From Candidatus Heimdallarchaeota archaeon (GTDB lineage: Archaea > Asgardarchaeota > Heimdallarchaeia > Heimdallarchaeales > Kariarchaeaceae), in assembly GCA_029882335.1 (NCBI GenBank), contig JAOUKW010000001.1, positions 1 through 51,360 of the forward strand: DNA of 51,360 nucleotides. The letters are read 5' to 3'. This document shows positions 35,056-44,713 of the stretch, in pieces; position 1 is the first letter of the stretch, and each line of letters opens with the position of its first letter. The notes beneath the pieces were generated by a model, which saw only the letters and a program-made list of their open reading frames with translations, was not told the DNA's origin and did no database searches. Position numbers and translations under genes: made by a program.

Positions 35056-35368
35056 AGTCAATCATTTCCAATTTTTTAATAGTATCTGCGATTTCGACAA
35101 TTTTAGCTAAATCCTTTTCTTGTTCTAACATATTTGTTAATTCTTTTATTTTATTTAAAATCGGATTATTTATTTTGGTATTTGTTTGGGTCTTATTTGT
35201 TAATGCATTGTCTTTTTCATATATCAGTTTTTTATCACATGTTGTACAAAATAATGTAGAATCTGGGAGTTTATAAATCGGACTTATACAAATTGGACAC
35301 GGTTGGTTCAACATTTGTGCTCCTTTTAGAAGCAATTCTGCTGCCCGTTTAATCGGAGAATCATTCAT
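35045..35368 (-). CDS. Zinc-ribbon protein of the Sjogren autoantigen p27 (SSSCA1) family
   Basis: 107 residues. The N-terminal LLLKGAQMLNQPCPICISPIYKL stretch (in two parts, 12-25 and 24-34) is followed by TLFCTTCDKKL (about 38-48), giving two CxxC pairs, which matches the p27/UPF0148 family shared by archaea and eukaryotes. The rest is a charged helical tail. Function is poorly defined in all species. It lies 48 bases upstream of Hef on the same strand, in the order p27-like then Hef, so the two may be co-transcribed. Confidence 0.75.
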   Translation of the reverse strand: MNDSPIKRAAELLLKGAQMLNQPCPICISPIYKLPDSTLFCTTCDKKLIYEKDNALTNKTQTNTKINNPILNKIKELTNMLEQEKDLAKIVEIADTIKKLEMIDSSG

Positions 35369-35416
35369 TGTGTTAATTAATTATATACAACTAAATTTAT
35401 AAGCTTTAGGTTTGAA

Positions 35417-37690
35417 TTAATTATTTGAATTGAGTAATGGATAAGTAGAATGTAAAATTTCCAATATCTTATTTGCTTTTGTCTTTCCTATTCCTGTAAC
35501 GCGGATCATATCTGATACATCTGCATTTAAAAACTCAATAGGTTTTTCAAATTTTTCTAAAATTCTTTCTGCTAGTGTCCTGTCAATTTCAGATAAGGAT
35601 GATAATAAAAATAACTGCTTATTACTTAAAGAATCTCCCAATTTAGACCCATGAATTCGAGGTCTAGTTTTTTCCATTTGTTCCTTTTTAATTATGGTCA
35701 TTATTATTTCTGCGCTCTCTTTTCCATTTTTTGTCTGTATTATGGGAATTTGAAGATTTACACCAATCGCACATAATGCACCTTGTATTGCATTTTTTGA
35801 TAAACTACAATCATACTTATTTTCACCTTCTAAAATTAATAATGGTTTTTCATAATAATTTTTTAACCTTATCAATTGATCAAAAAGTGTATTATTGATA
35901 ATTGATTGACAAAAATCACTTATTGACTTTCTTTCAATAGCAACTAAATCGGATAATACATAATCTCCCACTGGTAGTTCTAATATAATTAAATTTAAAT
36001 CATATTTTAGTAACTCATTGTGAATTTCCAAGTTTTTTTCTCTATGATCAATATAGACTTCAAATTGATCTTTTTTTTCCATTTTTTCAATTGGATTTAA
36101 GTAACTTTCTTCTTTTTCATGTTTTTCAACACCAAAGAAATTATTCAAATTATTTTGCTGATTTATATTGTTCAAATTTCTCATTTCATCATTTAACCTA
36201 GCTTTTGTATTTTTTAACATGTAATAATAACTTTCATCTCGGGTATCCTTTGTGATTAAACCAATAATTTTCCCTTTTTTTGATCTTCCTGTACGCCCTT
36301 TTCTCTGAATAGCTCTAGTAATTGATGGGACTATATCATAAAATATAACTAAATCACATTGTGATACATCCAATCCCTCTTCTCCAACACTACTACTGAT
36401 TAATACATTTAGTTCACCACTTTTAAATTTTTCTAAAATCTCTAATTGCTGTTTTTGGGATAAAGAGATACCATATTTTCCTTTATTTTGCCCAATAAAT
36501 TTCTCCGCTCTAACCATAGAAAGTGTTGATATTTCTTTATATAAGTAATTAATAGTGGTTTTATAATTCGCAAATATCAATATTCTTGTATCACTTTTAA
36601 GATCTTTACTTATTATAATTTGTTTTAATTTGTCAATTTTTGGATGTTGTATTCTATTACTTAGTTCTTGAGATATGGCCTGAATTACTTTTTTTATTAG
36701 ATGGTCACCAAGAAATTTATCTAAAGATTTTTTTCTTTTAGTTTCTAACTCTTCCTGTTTTTGGTTGAGATATGCTTCTAATGGCTCAAGTCCTTGTGTT
36801 TCCAATAATTCGAGTGCTTGATATGAATAAATCAATTGTCCGTATGAAGACATAGATTCAAAAAATATTGAATCATCTAATTCCTCTCGCATTTTGTTTA
36901 ATTTAGAGGGGAGTGAGAGTATCTCTTTTTTACTATTTTGAGTTATCTGATACGAATCAATTATTTTCTTTTCTTTCAAGGATTTAAGATGATTTTTAAT
37001 AAAATCTTCTAATAAATTTTTAATTTTTATGAACTCAGGTGGAAGTTGAACCTTTATCCATTCTTCTTCGACAATATGAATATAAGGTTTAACTTGAGGA
37101 TGCGTTTCATCCATATATTGAATTTTGTTTAGATATAGATTCTTCATAATTTCGTGTATTTTATCTTTATTCCCTGGTGAAGCAGTAAATCCTAATATCT
37201 TTTCTCTATAGTTATTTTGGATAATAAAATTCGCTGAAAAAACATAGGGATCATCACCTACAGCTCTATGAACCTCATCAAAGATGATTAATTTTACTGA
37301 TTCAAGATTAACATTATCTTTTAATAAATCATTTCTAAGTACTTGAGGTGTGCAAATAATAACATTTGAATAGCTCCAAATTTCAATTCTTGAAACAGGT
37401 TGGATTGTACCTGATAACATATTAATTTTCAAATGATCTAAATTCAATAAACTTCTAAAAGTCTCTAAATGTTGATTTACTAATGGTTTTGTTGGAGCAG
37501 TTATGATAATTTTAGAATTTGGATTTTTCTTTAAGATATGGGCGGTCACCATCACCATGATAATCGTTTTTCCCAATCCAGTTGGTAATACAACAAGAAG
37601 ATTATTTTTAATTGCTTCTGTGGTTATTATTTGTTGATAGATCCTGGATTGTATTTTATCTTTTTGTATTAATGGATGTTCCAAAAACAT
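35417..37690 (-). CDS. hef: Hef helicase-nuclease (XPF/FANCM-like)
   Basis: A fork-structure-specific helicase/nuclease of archaea. 757 residues. The SF2 helicase has PTGLGKT (36-42), DEVH (138-141), a helical insert (about 215-330) and the C-terminal motif VI QRKGRTGR near 465. The XPF-type nuclease follows: VYIDHREKN near 570, then LPVGDYV and AIERKS with the GDxn-ERK catalytic pattern. The C terminus has a tandem HhH, ending in VTGIGKTKANKIL near 730. Both halves are intact, so the protein should have both activities. ATG start. Confidence 0.93.
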   Translation of the reverse strand: MFLEHPLIQKDKIQSRIYQQIITTEAIKNNLLVVLPTGLGKTIIMVMVTAHILKKNPNSKIIITAPTKPLVNQHLETFRSLLNLDHLKINMLSGTIQPVSRIEIWSYSNVIICTPQVLRNDLLKDNVNLESVKLIIFDEVHRAVGDDPYVFSANFIIQNNYREKILGFTASPGNKDKIHEIMKNLYLNKIQYMDETHPQVKPYIHIVEEEWIKVQLPPEFIKIKNLLEDFIKNHLKSLKEKKIIDSYQITQNSKKEILSLPSKLNKMREELDDSIFFESMSSYGQLIYSYQALELLETQGLEPLEAYLNQKQEELETKRKKSLDKFLGDHLIKKVIQAISQELSNRIQHPKIDKLKQIIISKDLKSDTRILIFANYKTTINYLYKEISTLSMVRAEKFIGQNKGKYGISLSQKQQLEILEKFKSGELNVLISSSVGEEGLDVSQCDLVIFYDIVPSITRAIQRKGRTGRSKKGKIIGLITKDTRDESYYYMLKNTKARLNDEMRNLNNINQQNNLNNFFGVEKHEKEESYLNPIEKMEKKDQFEVYIDHREKNLEIHNELLKYDLNLIILELPVGDYVLSDLVAIERKSISDFCQSIINNTLFDQLIRLKNYYEKPLLILEGENKYDCSLSKNAIQGALCAIGVNLQIPIIQTKNGKESAEIIMTIIKKEQMEKTRPRIHGSKLGDSLSNKQLFLLSSLSEIDRTLAERILEKFEKPIEFLNADVSDMIRVTGIGKTKANKILEILHSTYPLLNSNN

Positions 37691-37909
37691 TTATATTTCT
37701 AATTTAATTTATGAATTTATAAAGATACAAGGGGTGACTATATCTAAAATCCATTTGATATAAAAATTTTTATCTGCTCAATAAAATAAAAAAATAAGTC
37801 AAGAATCTTTAAAAAATTATAATGATTTTGTATTTCTAACATATTAACATCTTTTATTTGATTTTTTAGATAGATTAAAAGAGAATTAATTTTTTGTAAA
37901 AAATGATAT
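37691..37909. other. Intergenic region between hef and sdhC
   Basis: About 220 AT-rich bases between divergent genes. I see no RNA gene, repeat or conserved motif. It must hold the promoters for Hef and for the sdh operon. Confidence 0.3.
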
Positions 37910-38677
37910 ATGAACGAAATGATTAATCTTGAGTTAGTTGAACATAAACGTTTTGAAAATTCGAGAAATGATAATTGGTGGTTAAGACCTTTTATACAGG
38001 CACTAACCCTAACCTTTTTTGCATTGTATGCAATGTGGGCAGTTGTTTTTGATGTAGAACATCATAAATCTGAAATTAATGATGTATCATTTGTCAGTCC
38101 ATTTTATTCACCCGAAATCAAATTGGATTGGTGGCCCGAAAATTTATCTCCGGGATTAATTTTAATTTGGGCTCCACTTGGATTTAGATTAACCTGCTAT
38201 TATGCAAGAAGGGTGTATTATAGAGCATTTTTCGCAGATCCACCATCATGTGCCGTTGGTGAGTTACGAGCAGTAGCAAATAAATACAAGGGAGAAACCA
38301 AATTACCTTGGATATTAAATAATCTTCACCGTTATTTCTTTTATATTGCTTTTATACTGGCTTCTATTCACGTTTTTTCATTTGTTAAGTTAATTGTTGT
38401 TGGTAGTTTGGCAACTATGGAAGGACAGATTGCTACTCTCTTACTTGGTTTAGATGGAATTTTCTTGGCATTGTATGTTTTATCTTGCCATTCATGTAAA
38501 CATCTTGTTGGTGGAGGACTCAACTGCAATTCCTGTTCATCAATGACAATAAAACGTTATCAAACATGGAAATTTATTAAAAAATTAAATACAAAACATC
38601 ATTGGTATTTTTGGTTGAGCTTAATTACAATTTTAATGGCTGATATGTATATTAGGTTTATATTAGCAGCAAATTGA
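37910..38677 (+). CDS. sdhC: Succinate dehydrogenase/fumarate reductase membrane subunit (SdhC-like)
   Basis: 255 residues with about five membrane segments (roughly 27-48, 83-100, 138-160, 172-190, 232-250). The stretches VSPFYSPEIK (about 60-69) and GFRLTCYYARRVYYRAFF (about 89-106) resemble the single-subunit cytochrome b anchor of actinobacterial-type (Sdh1-like) enzymes rather than the classic SdhC/SdhD pair. Candidate heme His residues occur in the NLHRYFF and HVFSF segments. It has a Cys-rich loop, CHSCKHLVGGG then CNSCSS (about 184-202), which is unusual. The stop overlaps the flavoprotein start (TGATG). Confidence 0.8.
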   Translation: MNEMINLELVEHKRFENSRNDNWWLRPFIQALTLTFFALYAMWAVVFDVEHHKSEINDVSFVSPFYSPEIKLDWWPENLSPGLILIWAPLGFRLTCYYARRVYYRAFFADPPSCAVGELRAVANKYKGETKLPWILNNLHRYFFYIAFILASIHVFSFVKLIVVGSLATMEGQIATLLLGLDGIFLALYVLSCHSCKHLVGGGLNCNSCSSMTIKRYQTWKFIKKLNTKHHWYFWLSLITILMADMYIRFILAAN

Positions 38678-40518
38678 TGGAGATAAAGAATATGACTGAT
38701 TTACAAGAAGAGATTAAAAAAATGGAAAAATACGATGCTGATGTCTTAGTCGTTGGTGCTGGTGGTGCTGGTTTACGTGCAGCTATTGAAGCTAGTAATG
38801 CTAATACCAAGGTCATTGTAGTAACAAAATCATTATTAGGTAAAGCACATACTGTTATGGCAGAAGGTGGTGCTGCTGCTGCATTAGGTATGAAGGATGA
38901 AAGGGATAACTGGAAGGTTCATTTTCGAGATACAATGCGAGGAGGTAAATTGCATGGTAATTGGAAAATGGCTGAAATACATGCCAAACAAGCTCCTCAG
39001 AGAATATTGGAGTTAGAAAAATGGGGAGCTGTATTCGATAGAACAACTGATGGAAAAATTAATCAAAGGAATTTTGGTGGTCATAAATATCCTCGCTTAG
39101 CTCATGTGGGTGATAGAACTGGTTTAGAAATGATTAGAGCTTTACAAGATCATGTTGTTCATGAGGACAATGTTGAGGTATTAATGGAAACTACGATTAC
39201 ACATCTAATAAAAAAGGAAAATAGAGTAATCGGTGCAGTAGGATATCGAAGAGATAGTGGAAATTTAGTGTTAGTACGTGCGAAGGCTATTATATTAGGT
39301 ACTGGTGGAATTGGTAAAGCATATAAGATCACTTCTAATTCATGGGAATATACGGGAGATGGTCATAGTTTAGCATTTAATGTTGGTGCAGATATTATAG
39401 ATATGGAATTTGTACAATTTCATCCAACAGGAATGGTTTATCCAAGTAGTGTCAAAGGTATTTTAGTGACTGAAGGAGTTCGTGGAGAAGGTGGAATCTT
39501 GCGAAATAGTGAGGGTGAGCGTTTTATGTTTAGATATATACCAAAGATGTTCGAGGGTGAATATGCAACAACAGAAGAAGAAGCAAAAAGATGGTTGGCA
39601 GATAATAATTCGGGACGACGTCCTCCAGAACTACTAACCCGTGATGTTGTTGCAAAAGCAATCCTATCTGAAGTAAAAGCAGGGAGGGGTTCAACCCATG
39701 GTGGTGCATATCTTGATATTGCTAGTCAGCGATCTCCCGAGTACATTAAACAAAAGCTACCTTCAATGTATCACCAATTTAAAACATTAGCAGGTTTAGA
39801 TATAACAAAAGAACCCATGGAGGTTGGTCCAACAACGCATTATATTATGGGTGGTATTCGCGTTCATCCTGAAACCCAAAGTACTACTGTTAGTGGTTTA
39901 TATGCTGCAGGTGAAGTATCTGCCGGATTACATGGTGCAAATAGACTTGGAGGGAATTCTCTGTCAGATTTATTGGTATTTGGAGCGTTGGCTGGTGAAC
40001 ATGCAAGAAATTATTCAAACACAATTTCCAAATATGAAGAAATCGATAATAGTATATTAGAACCGATAGTTAATGAATTGTTAGAACCATTTAAAGGAGA
40101 AAAAACAGAAAATCCATATTTATTACATAGGGAATTACAACACATAATGGGTGATTTTGTTGGAATAATTAGAAATGAAAAAGATTTAACTGATGGGATT
40201 GAACAAATCAATAAACTAATCGAAAAATCAAAATCTGCAGGTGCAAAACAAGGTCGGAAATATAATCCAAGTTGGCATCAAGCTTTGGATTTGAAGAGTA
40301 TGTTAATTACAAGTTTACTATTGGCACATGCTGCTCTTGCAAGAAAAGAAAGCAGAGGAGGGCATACGCGTGATGATTTTCCTGAAACAAATAAAGAACT
40401 TACTCAAATTCTATACGTTCTTCAAAAAGATGAAAATGATGGAATAAAAATTCATGAAGAAAAAATGGAAGACTTACCGGATGAGTTACATCAAATTATT
40501 CAAGGAGGAGATAATTAA
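38677..40518 (+). CDS. sdhA: Succinate dehydrogenase/fumarate reductase flavoprotein subunit
   Basis: About 613 residues. The FAD-binding motif is DVLVVGAGGAGLRAA near the N terminus. The covalent-FAD His is in the AHTVMAEGG segment. The substrate-binding motifs are QFHPTGM and HGANRLGGNS. The start is the ATG at 38677, which overlaps the sdhC stop; the TTG one codon earlier is less likely. The C-terminal domain is complete. Direction (succinate oxidation or fumarate reduction) cannot be settled, but the anchor type and the rest of the window fit succinate oxidation. Confidence 0.95.
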   Translation: MEIKNMTDLQEEIKKMEKYDADVLVVGAGGAGLRAAIEASNANTKVIVVTKSLLGKAHTVMAEGGAAAALGMKDERDNWKVHFRDTMRGGKLHGNWKMAEIHAKQAPQRILELEKWGAVFDRTTDGKINQRNFGGHKYPRLAHVGDRTGLEMIRALQDHVVHEDNVEVLMETTITHLIKKENRVIGAVGYRRDSGNLVLVRAKAIILGTGGIGKAYKITSNSWEYTGDGHSLAFNVGADIIDMEFVQFHPTGMVYPSSVKGILVTEGVRGEGGILRNSEGERFMFRYIPKMFEGEYATTEEEAKRWLADNNSGRRPPELLTRDVVAKAILSEVKAGRGSTHGGAYLDIASQRSPEYIKQKLPSMYHQFKTLAGLDITKEPMEVGPTTHYIMGGIRVHPETQSTTVSGLYAAGEVSAGLHGANRLGGNSLSDLLVFGALAGEHARNYSNTISKYEEIDNSILEPIVNELLEPFKGEKTENPYLLHRELQHIMGDFVGIIRNEKDLTDGIEQINKLIEKSKSAGAKQGRKYNPSWHQALDLKSMLITSLLLAHAALARKESRGGHTRDDFPETNKELTQILYVLQKDENDGIKIHEEKMEDLPDELHQIIQGGDN

Positions 40519-40520
40519 CA

Positions 40521-41273
40521 ATGAAAGATGAAAAATTCCAAATAAAGTTAAATGTTCAAATTGGTGAATCTTTAGATAATTTGAAAACAGAAACATATTC
40601 AGTCGATGTTGATAAAAAGATGGTTGTACTAGATGCGGTACATGAATTGCAGGCGACTCAACTTCCTGAATTAGCAGTTAGATGGAATTGTAAAGCAGGT
40701 AAATGTGGTTCATGCTCTGCAGAAGTTAACGGGAAACCTAAATTAATGTGTATGAGTAAACTATCAGATTATAATTTAAAAGAACCAATATCCATTCGAC
40801 CGATGAAAACTTTTCCACTAATAAAAGATCTTGTTACTGATGTTTCATGGAATTATGAGGTAAATAAAAGAATTAAACCCTATAATCATCCAAATTCATC
40901 TGAATATATAACCATGCAACAAATAGATGTAGATCGCGTTCAAGAATTCAGAAAATGTATTGAATGTTTCCTGTGTCAAAATGTCTGCCATATTTTAAGA
41001 GATCACGATCTAAAAGATAAATTCGTTGGTCCACGGTTTTTACTTCGATTAGCATCATTGAATATGCATCCTTTAGACACAGAAAATAGATTAGGTGATA
41101 TAAAGGATGAATTTGGTTTAGGCTATTGTAACATAACAAAATGTTGTACTGAAGTATGTCCTGAAATTATACCAATAACAGACGAAGCAATTATACCTCT
41201 TAAGGAACGAGTTGTTGATGAATTCTATGATCCGATTAAATGGTTTCTTAGAAAATTATTTCCTAAAAAATAA
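40521..41273 (+). CDS. sdhB: Succinate dehydrogenase/fumarate reductase iron-sulfur subunit
   Basis: 250 residues. The [2Fe-2S] site is CKAGKCGSC with a later Cys in LMCMSK (about 54-76). The second domain has CIECFLCQNVCH (about 147-158) for one cubane cluster and a C-terminal KCCTEVCPE (about 209-217) for the three-iron/four-iron pair. It follows sdhA by 2 bases with a GGAGGA ribosome-binding element 10 bases ahead of the ATG. Confidence 0.94.
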   Translation: MKDEKFQIKLNVQIGESLDNLKTETYSVDVDKKMVVLDAVHELQATQLPELAVRWNCKAGKCGSCSAEVNGKPKLMCMSKLSDYNLKEPISIRPMKTFPLIKDLVTDVSWNYEVNKRIKPYNHPNSSEYITMQQIDVDRVQEFRKCIECFLCQNVCHILRDHDLKDKFVGPRFLLRLASLNMHPLDTENRLGDIKDEFGLGYCNITKCCTEVCPEIIPITDEAIIPLKERVVDEFYDPIKWFLRKLFPKK

Positions 41274-41314
41274 CAATTAAGATAAACTAAATAAAGGGTA
41301 AACCAATAATATAT

Positions 41315-42112
41315 TTGAAAGAGTTGAACTCAACAATAAATATTACATGTATTTCAACAATAAGAACTGATAACTTATCATTTTCCAGATATTGCGATAT
41401 TTTGGAAGATAAGATTAATATCAGGTCTGATTTTAATATATTACCCGAATATTGCTGGGGGAAATCAAGTTTAGCAGATATTTTAAAATTTATTAATATC
41501 CTTAGAGATAGAAGATTAAAAACAAATATCATCTTTGGTTCCTTTCCATTTCAATTACCAAATAACAAACAAAAGACAAATAATGCAATTATTCTAACAA
41601 AAACTAATTCAATTGAATACGTGCAAAAAACTCATGTATTATTTGAGGAAAGCAAGTCACATGGAATTACTGGAGGGATAAATAATAATGTTTTTACTTT
41701 TTCTGATATTAATTTTGGAGTTGTTATCTGTGCAGATTTATGGAATTCCCAATTGATAAAAAATTTGATTGTGAATAAAAAGATACAGCTTCTGTTTGTA
41801 CCCGCATTTACCGTCGTTCCTAAAGGTTATAGCAATTATGCAAAATATCAATGGTATTCATTGAGTATTGCTAGAAGTCGTGAATTTGTGTTACCAATTA
41901 TAATTGCTGATCATAAATTAAATACTGAAAAATACGATGTGGGGAATGCAACCAGTATTGCTGATCCTTCAGTAAAACATGAATCAATCAAAAAACAGAC
42001 AGATTTTTTAGTACTACCTGATGAACATGGCATTATTAATTATAAAATGGATTTAGAAAAAATTAATGAATATAGACAGTATCGTAAATCACAGGGCTTA
42101 TATGTGTTTTAA
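41315..42112 (+). CDS. Divergent carbon-nitrogen hydrolase (nitrilase superfamily)
   Basis: 265 residues. The Glu-Lys-Cys triad is readable: the Glu in LPEYCW (43-48), the Lys in VQKTHVLFEE (about 107-116) and the Cys in FGVVICADLWN (about 133-143). The rest follows the alpha-beta-beta-alpha layout. It could be an amidase, carbamoylase or deaminated-glutathione amidase; none can be chosen. The start used is TTG. It is on the sdh strand, 41 bases after sdhB, and overlaps the convergent RfcL gene by 4 bases. Confidence 0.7.
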   Translation: MKELNSTINITCISTIRTDNLSFSRYCDILEDKINIRSDFNILPEYCWGKSSLADILKFINILRDRRLKTNIIFGSFPFQLPNNKQKTNNAIILTKTNSIEYVQKTHVLFEESKSHGITGGINNNVFTFSDINFGVVICADLWNSQLIKNLIVNKKIQLLFVPAFTVVPKGYSNYAKYQWYSLSIARSREFVLPIIIADHKLNTEKYDVGNATSIADPSVKHESIKKQTDFLVLPDEHGIINYKMDLEKINEYRQYRKSQGLYVF

Positions 42113-43539
42113 CCAAAAAAGTCCTCTAAACTAGCCTGAGTATTATTTTTATCATCTGATTTAATTGGATGTTCTTCTTGTGCATTTATTACTGGTTCAT
42201 TGTTAATTTCTTCAGATGAAAATAAGTTCTTAAGAAGCTGAACTTCATCATGATTTATGGTGGATTCAATTAACCGATTTTTTCCTATTTTTTCTCTCGC
42301 TTCCTCAATATTGTTCAATATTTTTGAAGATGGATTTAATCTATGCAAATTCTCCAATAAACCATCATCCAAATTCAACCAAGCAGCGATTTCAGCTCCT
42401 CCTTTTCCGAGTATAATTTTGGAAAACAATTCAAAATCATCATATATAAATCTCCTTTTTGATTGATGTAAATGTTTAGTAACTCTTTCTGCAATTTGAT
42501 TGGCAGTTGATAGTTTTCTATTAGCAATTCCTCTACTAATAAAAGAAGATGGTAGATTATCTAACTTGCGAATTTTATTATGATAATCATGTTGTTTAGT
42601 TAAGAACAAACCAGAACTTAAAAACGCAAAATAATATTTAAGTAAACCCCATTGTTGTGTTTTAATAATTCTTGAATAGGTTAAATCTGCCAATGCAATT
42701 TGTTGATACGCTGTTTTAACCTCCTCCTGAGTTTTATATTGATTATAACATTCATCAAAAATAAATAACAATAACCTAGAATAATCACTAGGTACATTAT
42801 TTAAAGATTTACTCGCTAGGATTAAAGATTTTGAATTAAATAAATTGTTTAAAATAGTTGAATAAACCTCCATTTTATCTCTTTTTTCTAATATAATTTT
42901 CTCCGTTCCTGAAATTTGTGAAGATAATTCATTTATTGCAGCTCTTAAATCTCCAGCACATGATACAGCTATTTTATCAATTATTTCCTCTGATATCGCA
43001 TGTGCTTCTTTTTGACAAATTTTTGTAAGAATTGAAAATATTTCATATTCATCAAGTCTTTCAAAATTAAAAATTCTCAAGTGTTTTTTAATTTGAGTAA
43101 TTTTATCAGATTCAGGATCATTTGCAGTACATATAATTGGGTAATTACTTTTTTTAAAAATTTTAATTAATTCAGCAATTCCACCTCTATCCTCATTCCC
43201 GGCAATTCCATCAATTTCGTCCATTAGAATTACTTTTCTAATATTTTCTCCCATAAAATTACTAAATTCTGCATTAGATCCGAGTTTTTCTCTTATTACA
43301 GATTTATTTCTAGTGTCCGATGCATTAAATTCAGTAACGACAAATCCTAAGTCATTTGCAATAGCATAGACTCCAGATGTTTTACCACAACCCGGTGGAC
43401 CAAGTAGAAGAGCCCCAGGTTTTGATTTATTTTTTTGCCAATTTTTTAAAAAAAGATATAATCCATTTATTGGAGCTTCATTTCCTATAAGTTGACTTCT
43501 TGAAACAGGTCTATATTTATCAACAAGGGGAAGCATCAT
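42109..43539 (-). CDS. rfcL: Replication factor C large subunit
   Basis: Clamp-loader subunit that opens PCNA. 476 residues. Walker A is GPPGCGKTS (about 47-55), followed by the NASD motif (FNASDTRN). Walker B is VILMDEIDG near 104-112, and sensor 1 is ICTAND near 135-140. A long C-terminal helical domain follows, ending in QASLEDFFG at the very C terminus, a PCNA-interacting PIP box (QxxLxxFF). The small subunit is elsewhere. ATG start. Confidence 0.95.
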   Translation of the reverse strand: MMLPLVDKYRPVSRSQLIGNEAPINGLYLFLKNWQKNKSKPGALLLGPPGCGKTSGVYAIANDLGFVVTEFNASDTRNKSVIREKLGSNAEFSNFMGENIRKVILMDEIDGIAGNEDRGGIAELIKIFKKSNYPIICTANDPESDKITQIKKHLRIFNFERLDEYEIFSILTKICQKEAHAISEEIIDKIAVSCAGDLRAAINELSSQISGTEKIILEKRDKMEVYSTILNNLFNSKSLILASKSLNNVPSDYSRLLLFIFDECYNQYKTQEEVKTAYQQIALADLTYSRIIKTQQWGLLKYYFAFLSSGLFLTKQHDYHNKIRKLDNLPSSFISRGIANRKLSTANQIAERVTKHLHQSKRRFIYDDFELFSKIILGKGGAEIAAWLNLDDGLLENLHRLNPSSKILNNIEEAREKIGKNRLIESTINHDEVQLLKNLFSSEEINNEPVINAQEEHPIKSDDKNNTQASLEDFFG

Positions 43540-43712
43540 ATAATTTTAAATTAGATAAAAATATATTAACTCTTGAGGTAACGATTATATTCAATTGTCA
43601 ATAAATATTATTTGATTAATAAATTAAATTGTGTCGATTTTTCAATCTGATTTCAATTTATTTGTAGAATAAATCCGTAGAAATATATATCTAAATTCAC
43701 GATATTAATTAA

Positions 43713-44699
43713 ATGGTATCTTCAATAGAAGGATTGGTAGAAAAATTAAAAGAAACAGGAATTACAATTGCTGATCTTGATTTTATTATCAATTTTATGA
43801 CTAACGAAAAGATAAGTCCACAGTTAGCGATGAGACGTATCAAATCATTTGAGCAATTAAAAGCAAAATTAGAAGATGATACAGAAAAGAGATCAATAGA
43901 AGATTTAAAAATAAAATTAGAGCAAAAAGATCAAGAACTTAAGAGCATTCTAACTGAAAAAGAAAGTATAATGGAAATCCAAAAAAATTTGGAAACAAAG
44001 TCTGAGTTATTAAATAGTGAGAATGAGGAATTACAACATCAGATAAAATTAATTCAAGAAATGGCTATTGATACTAATCAAGATGAAACTGAGAGTGTAA
44101 ATGAATACGCTGACTCTCTTAATAAAATTTTGAAAGATATCGATATAATTATAGAGCGTAAAGAAGATCTTACAGCAATATTACTACCAATTCATAATAT
44201 CTTATCATTAATCTTATCAGAACCAGATCAATATAATTTCAATATTGAAGATTATTTGACTGCGATAGAAGATAATCCAATTTTTAGCCAACAACAATTA
44301 GAGCCTCAATCTAATTTGCAAGATGAAAGTGACAAAGTTACAGAAGTAATTAAGAAGGAAGATAATGAAGAAAAATCAGTTGAAATTACTGAAAACAACC
44401 AAATTACTCGTAATATTTCAAAAATCGAACCAAAGAAAGAAGTTAAATCAAAAGAAAATGAAATTGATGCAAAGGTAATACAAATTTTAGATCTCTTTTT
44501 AGATTTTATTTCAGAAGCAAGTGATGACAAGAGTTTTAAGGATCGAGTATCTACCATTTGTGATATGGATGAAGCCTATGAATATTTAGGTAGTATTGGA
44601 TTATCTCAATTATATTCATATTCAACAAAGGGTGTAGAAAAACAGGAAGAATTAACTAAATTAATAAAATCTTGGAAAACTGATGGAGTTCCGAGATAA
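43713..44699 (+). CDS. Coiled-coil protein of unknown function, 328 aa
   Basis: A folded N-terminal segment (1-45, TIADLDFIINFMTNEKISPQ) is followed by a long coiled coil (about 50-125, rich in Glu, Lys and Leu), a middle helical segment (130-190), a low-complexity Glu/Lys/Ser linker (190-250) and a C-terminal helical domain (about 253-328). It is 14 bases upstream of RIO2 on the same strand, so the two are probably one transcript and it may take part in the same ribosome or kinase process. No family recognised. Confidence 0.65.
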   Translation: MVSSIEGLVEKLKETGITIADLDFIINFMTNEKISPQLAMRRIKSFEQLKAKLEDDTEKRSIEDLKIKLEQKDQELKSILTEKESIMEIQKNLETKSELLNSENEELQHQIKLIQEMAIDTNQDETESVNEYADSLNKILKDIDIIIERKEDLTAILLPIHNILSLILSEPDQYNFNIEDYLTAIEDNPIFSQQQLEPQSNLQDESDKVTEVIKKEDNEEKSVEITENNQITRNISKIEPKKEVKSKENEIDAKVIQILDLFLDFISEASDDKSFKDRVSTICDMDEAYEYLGSIGLSQLYSYSTKGVEKQEELTKLIKSWKTDGVPR

Positions 44700-44713
44700 G
44701 AGGTGATATTTTT

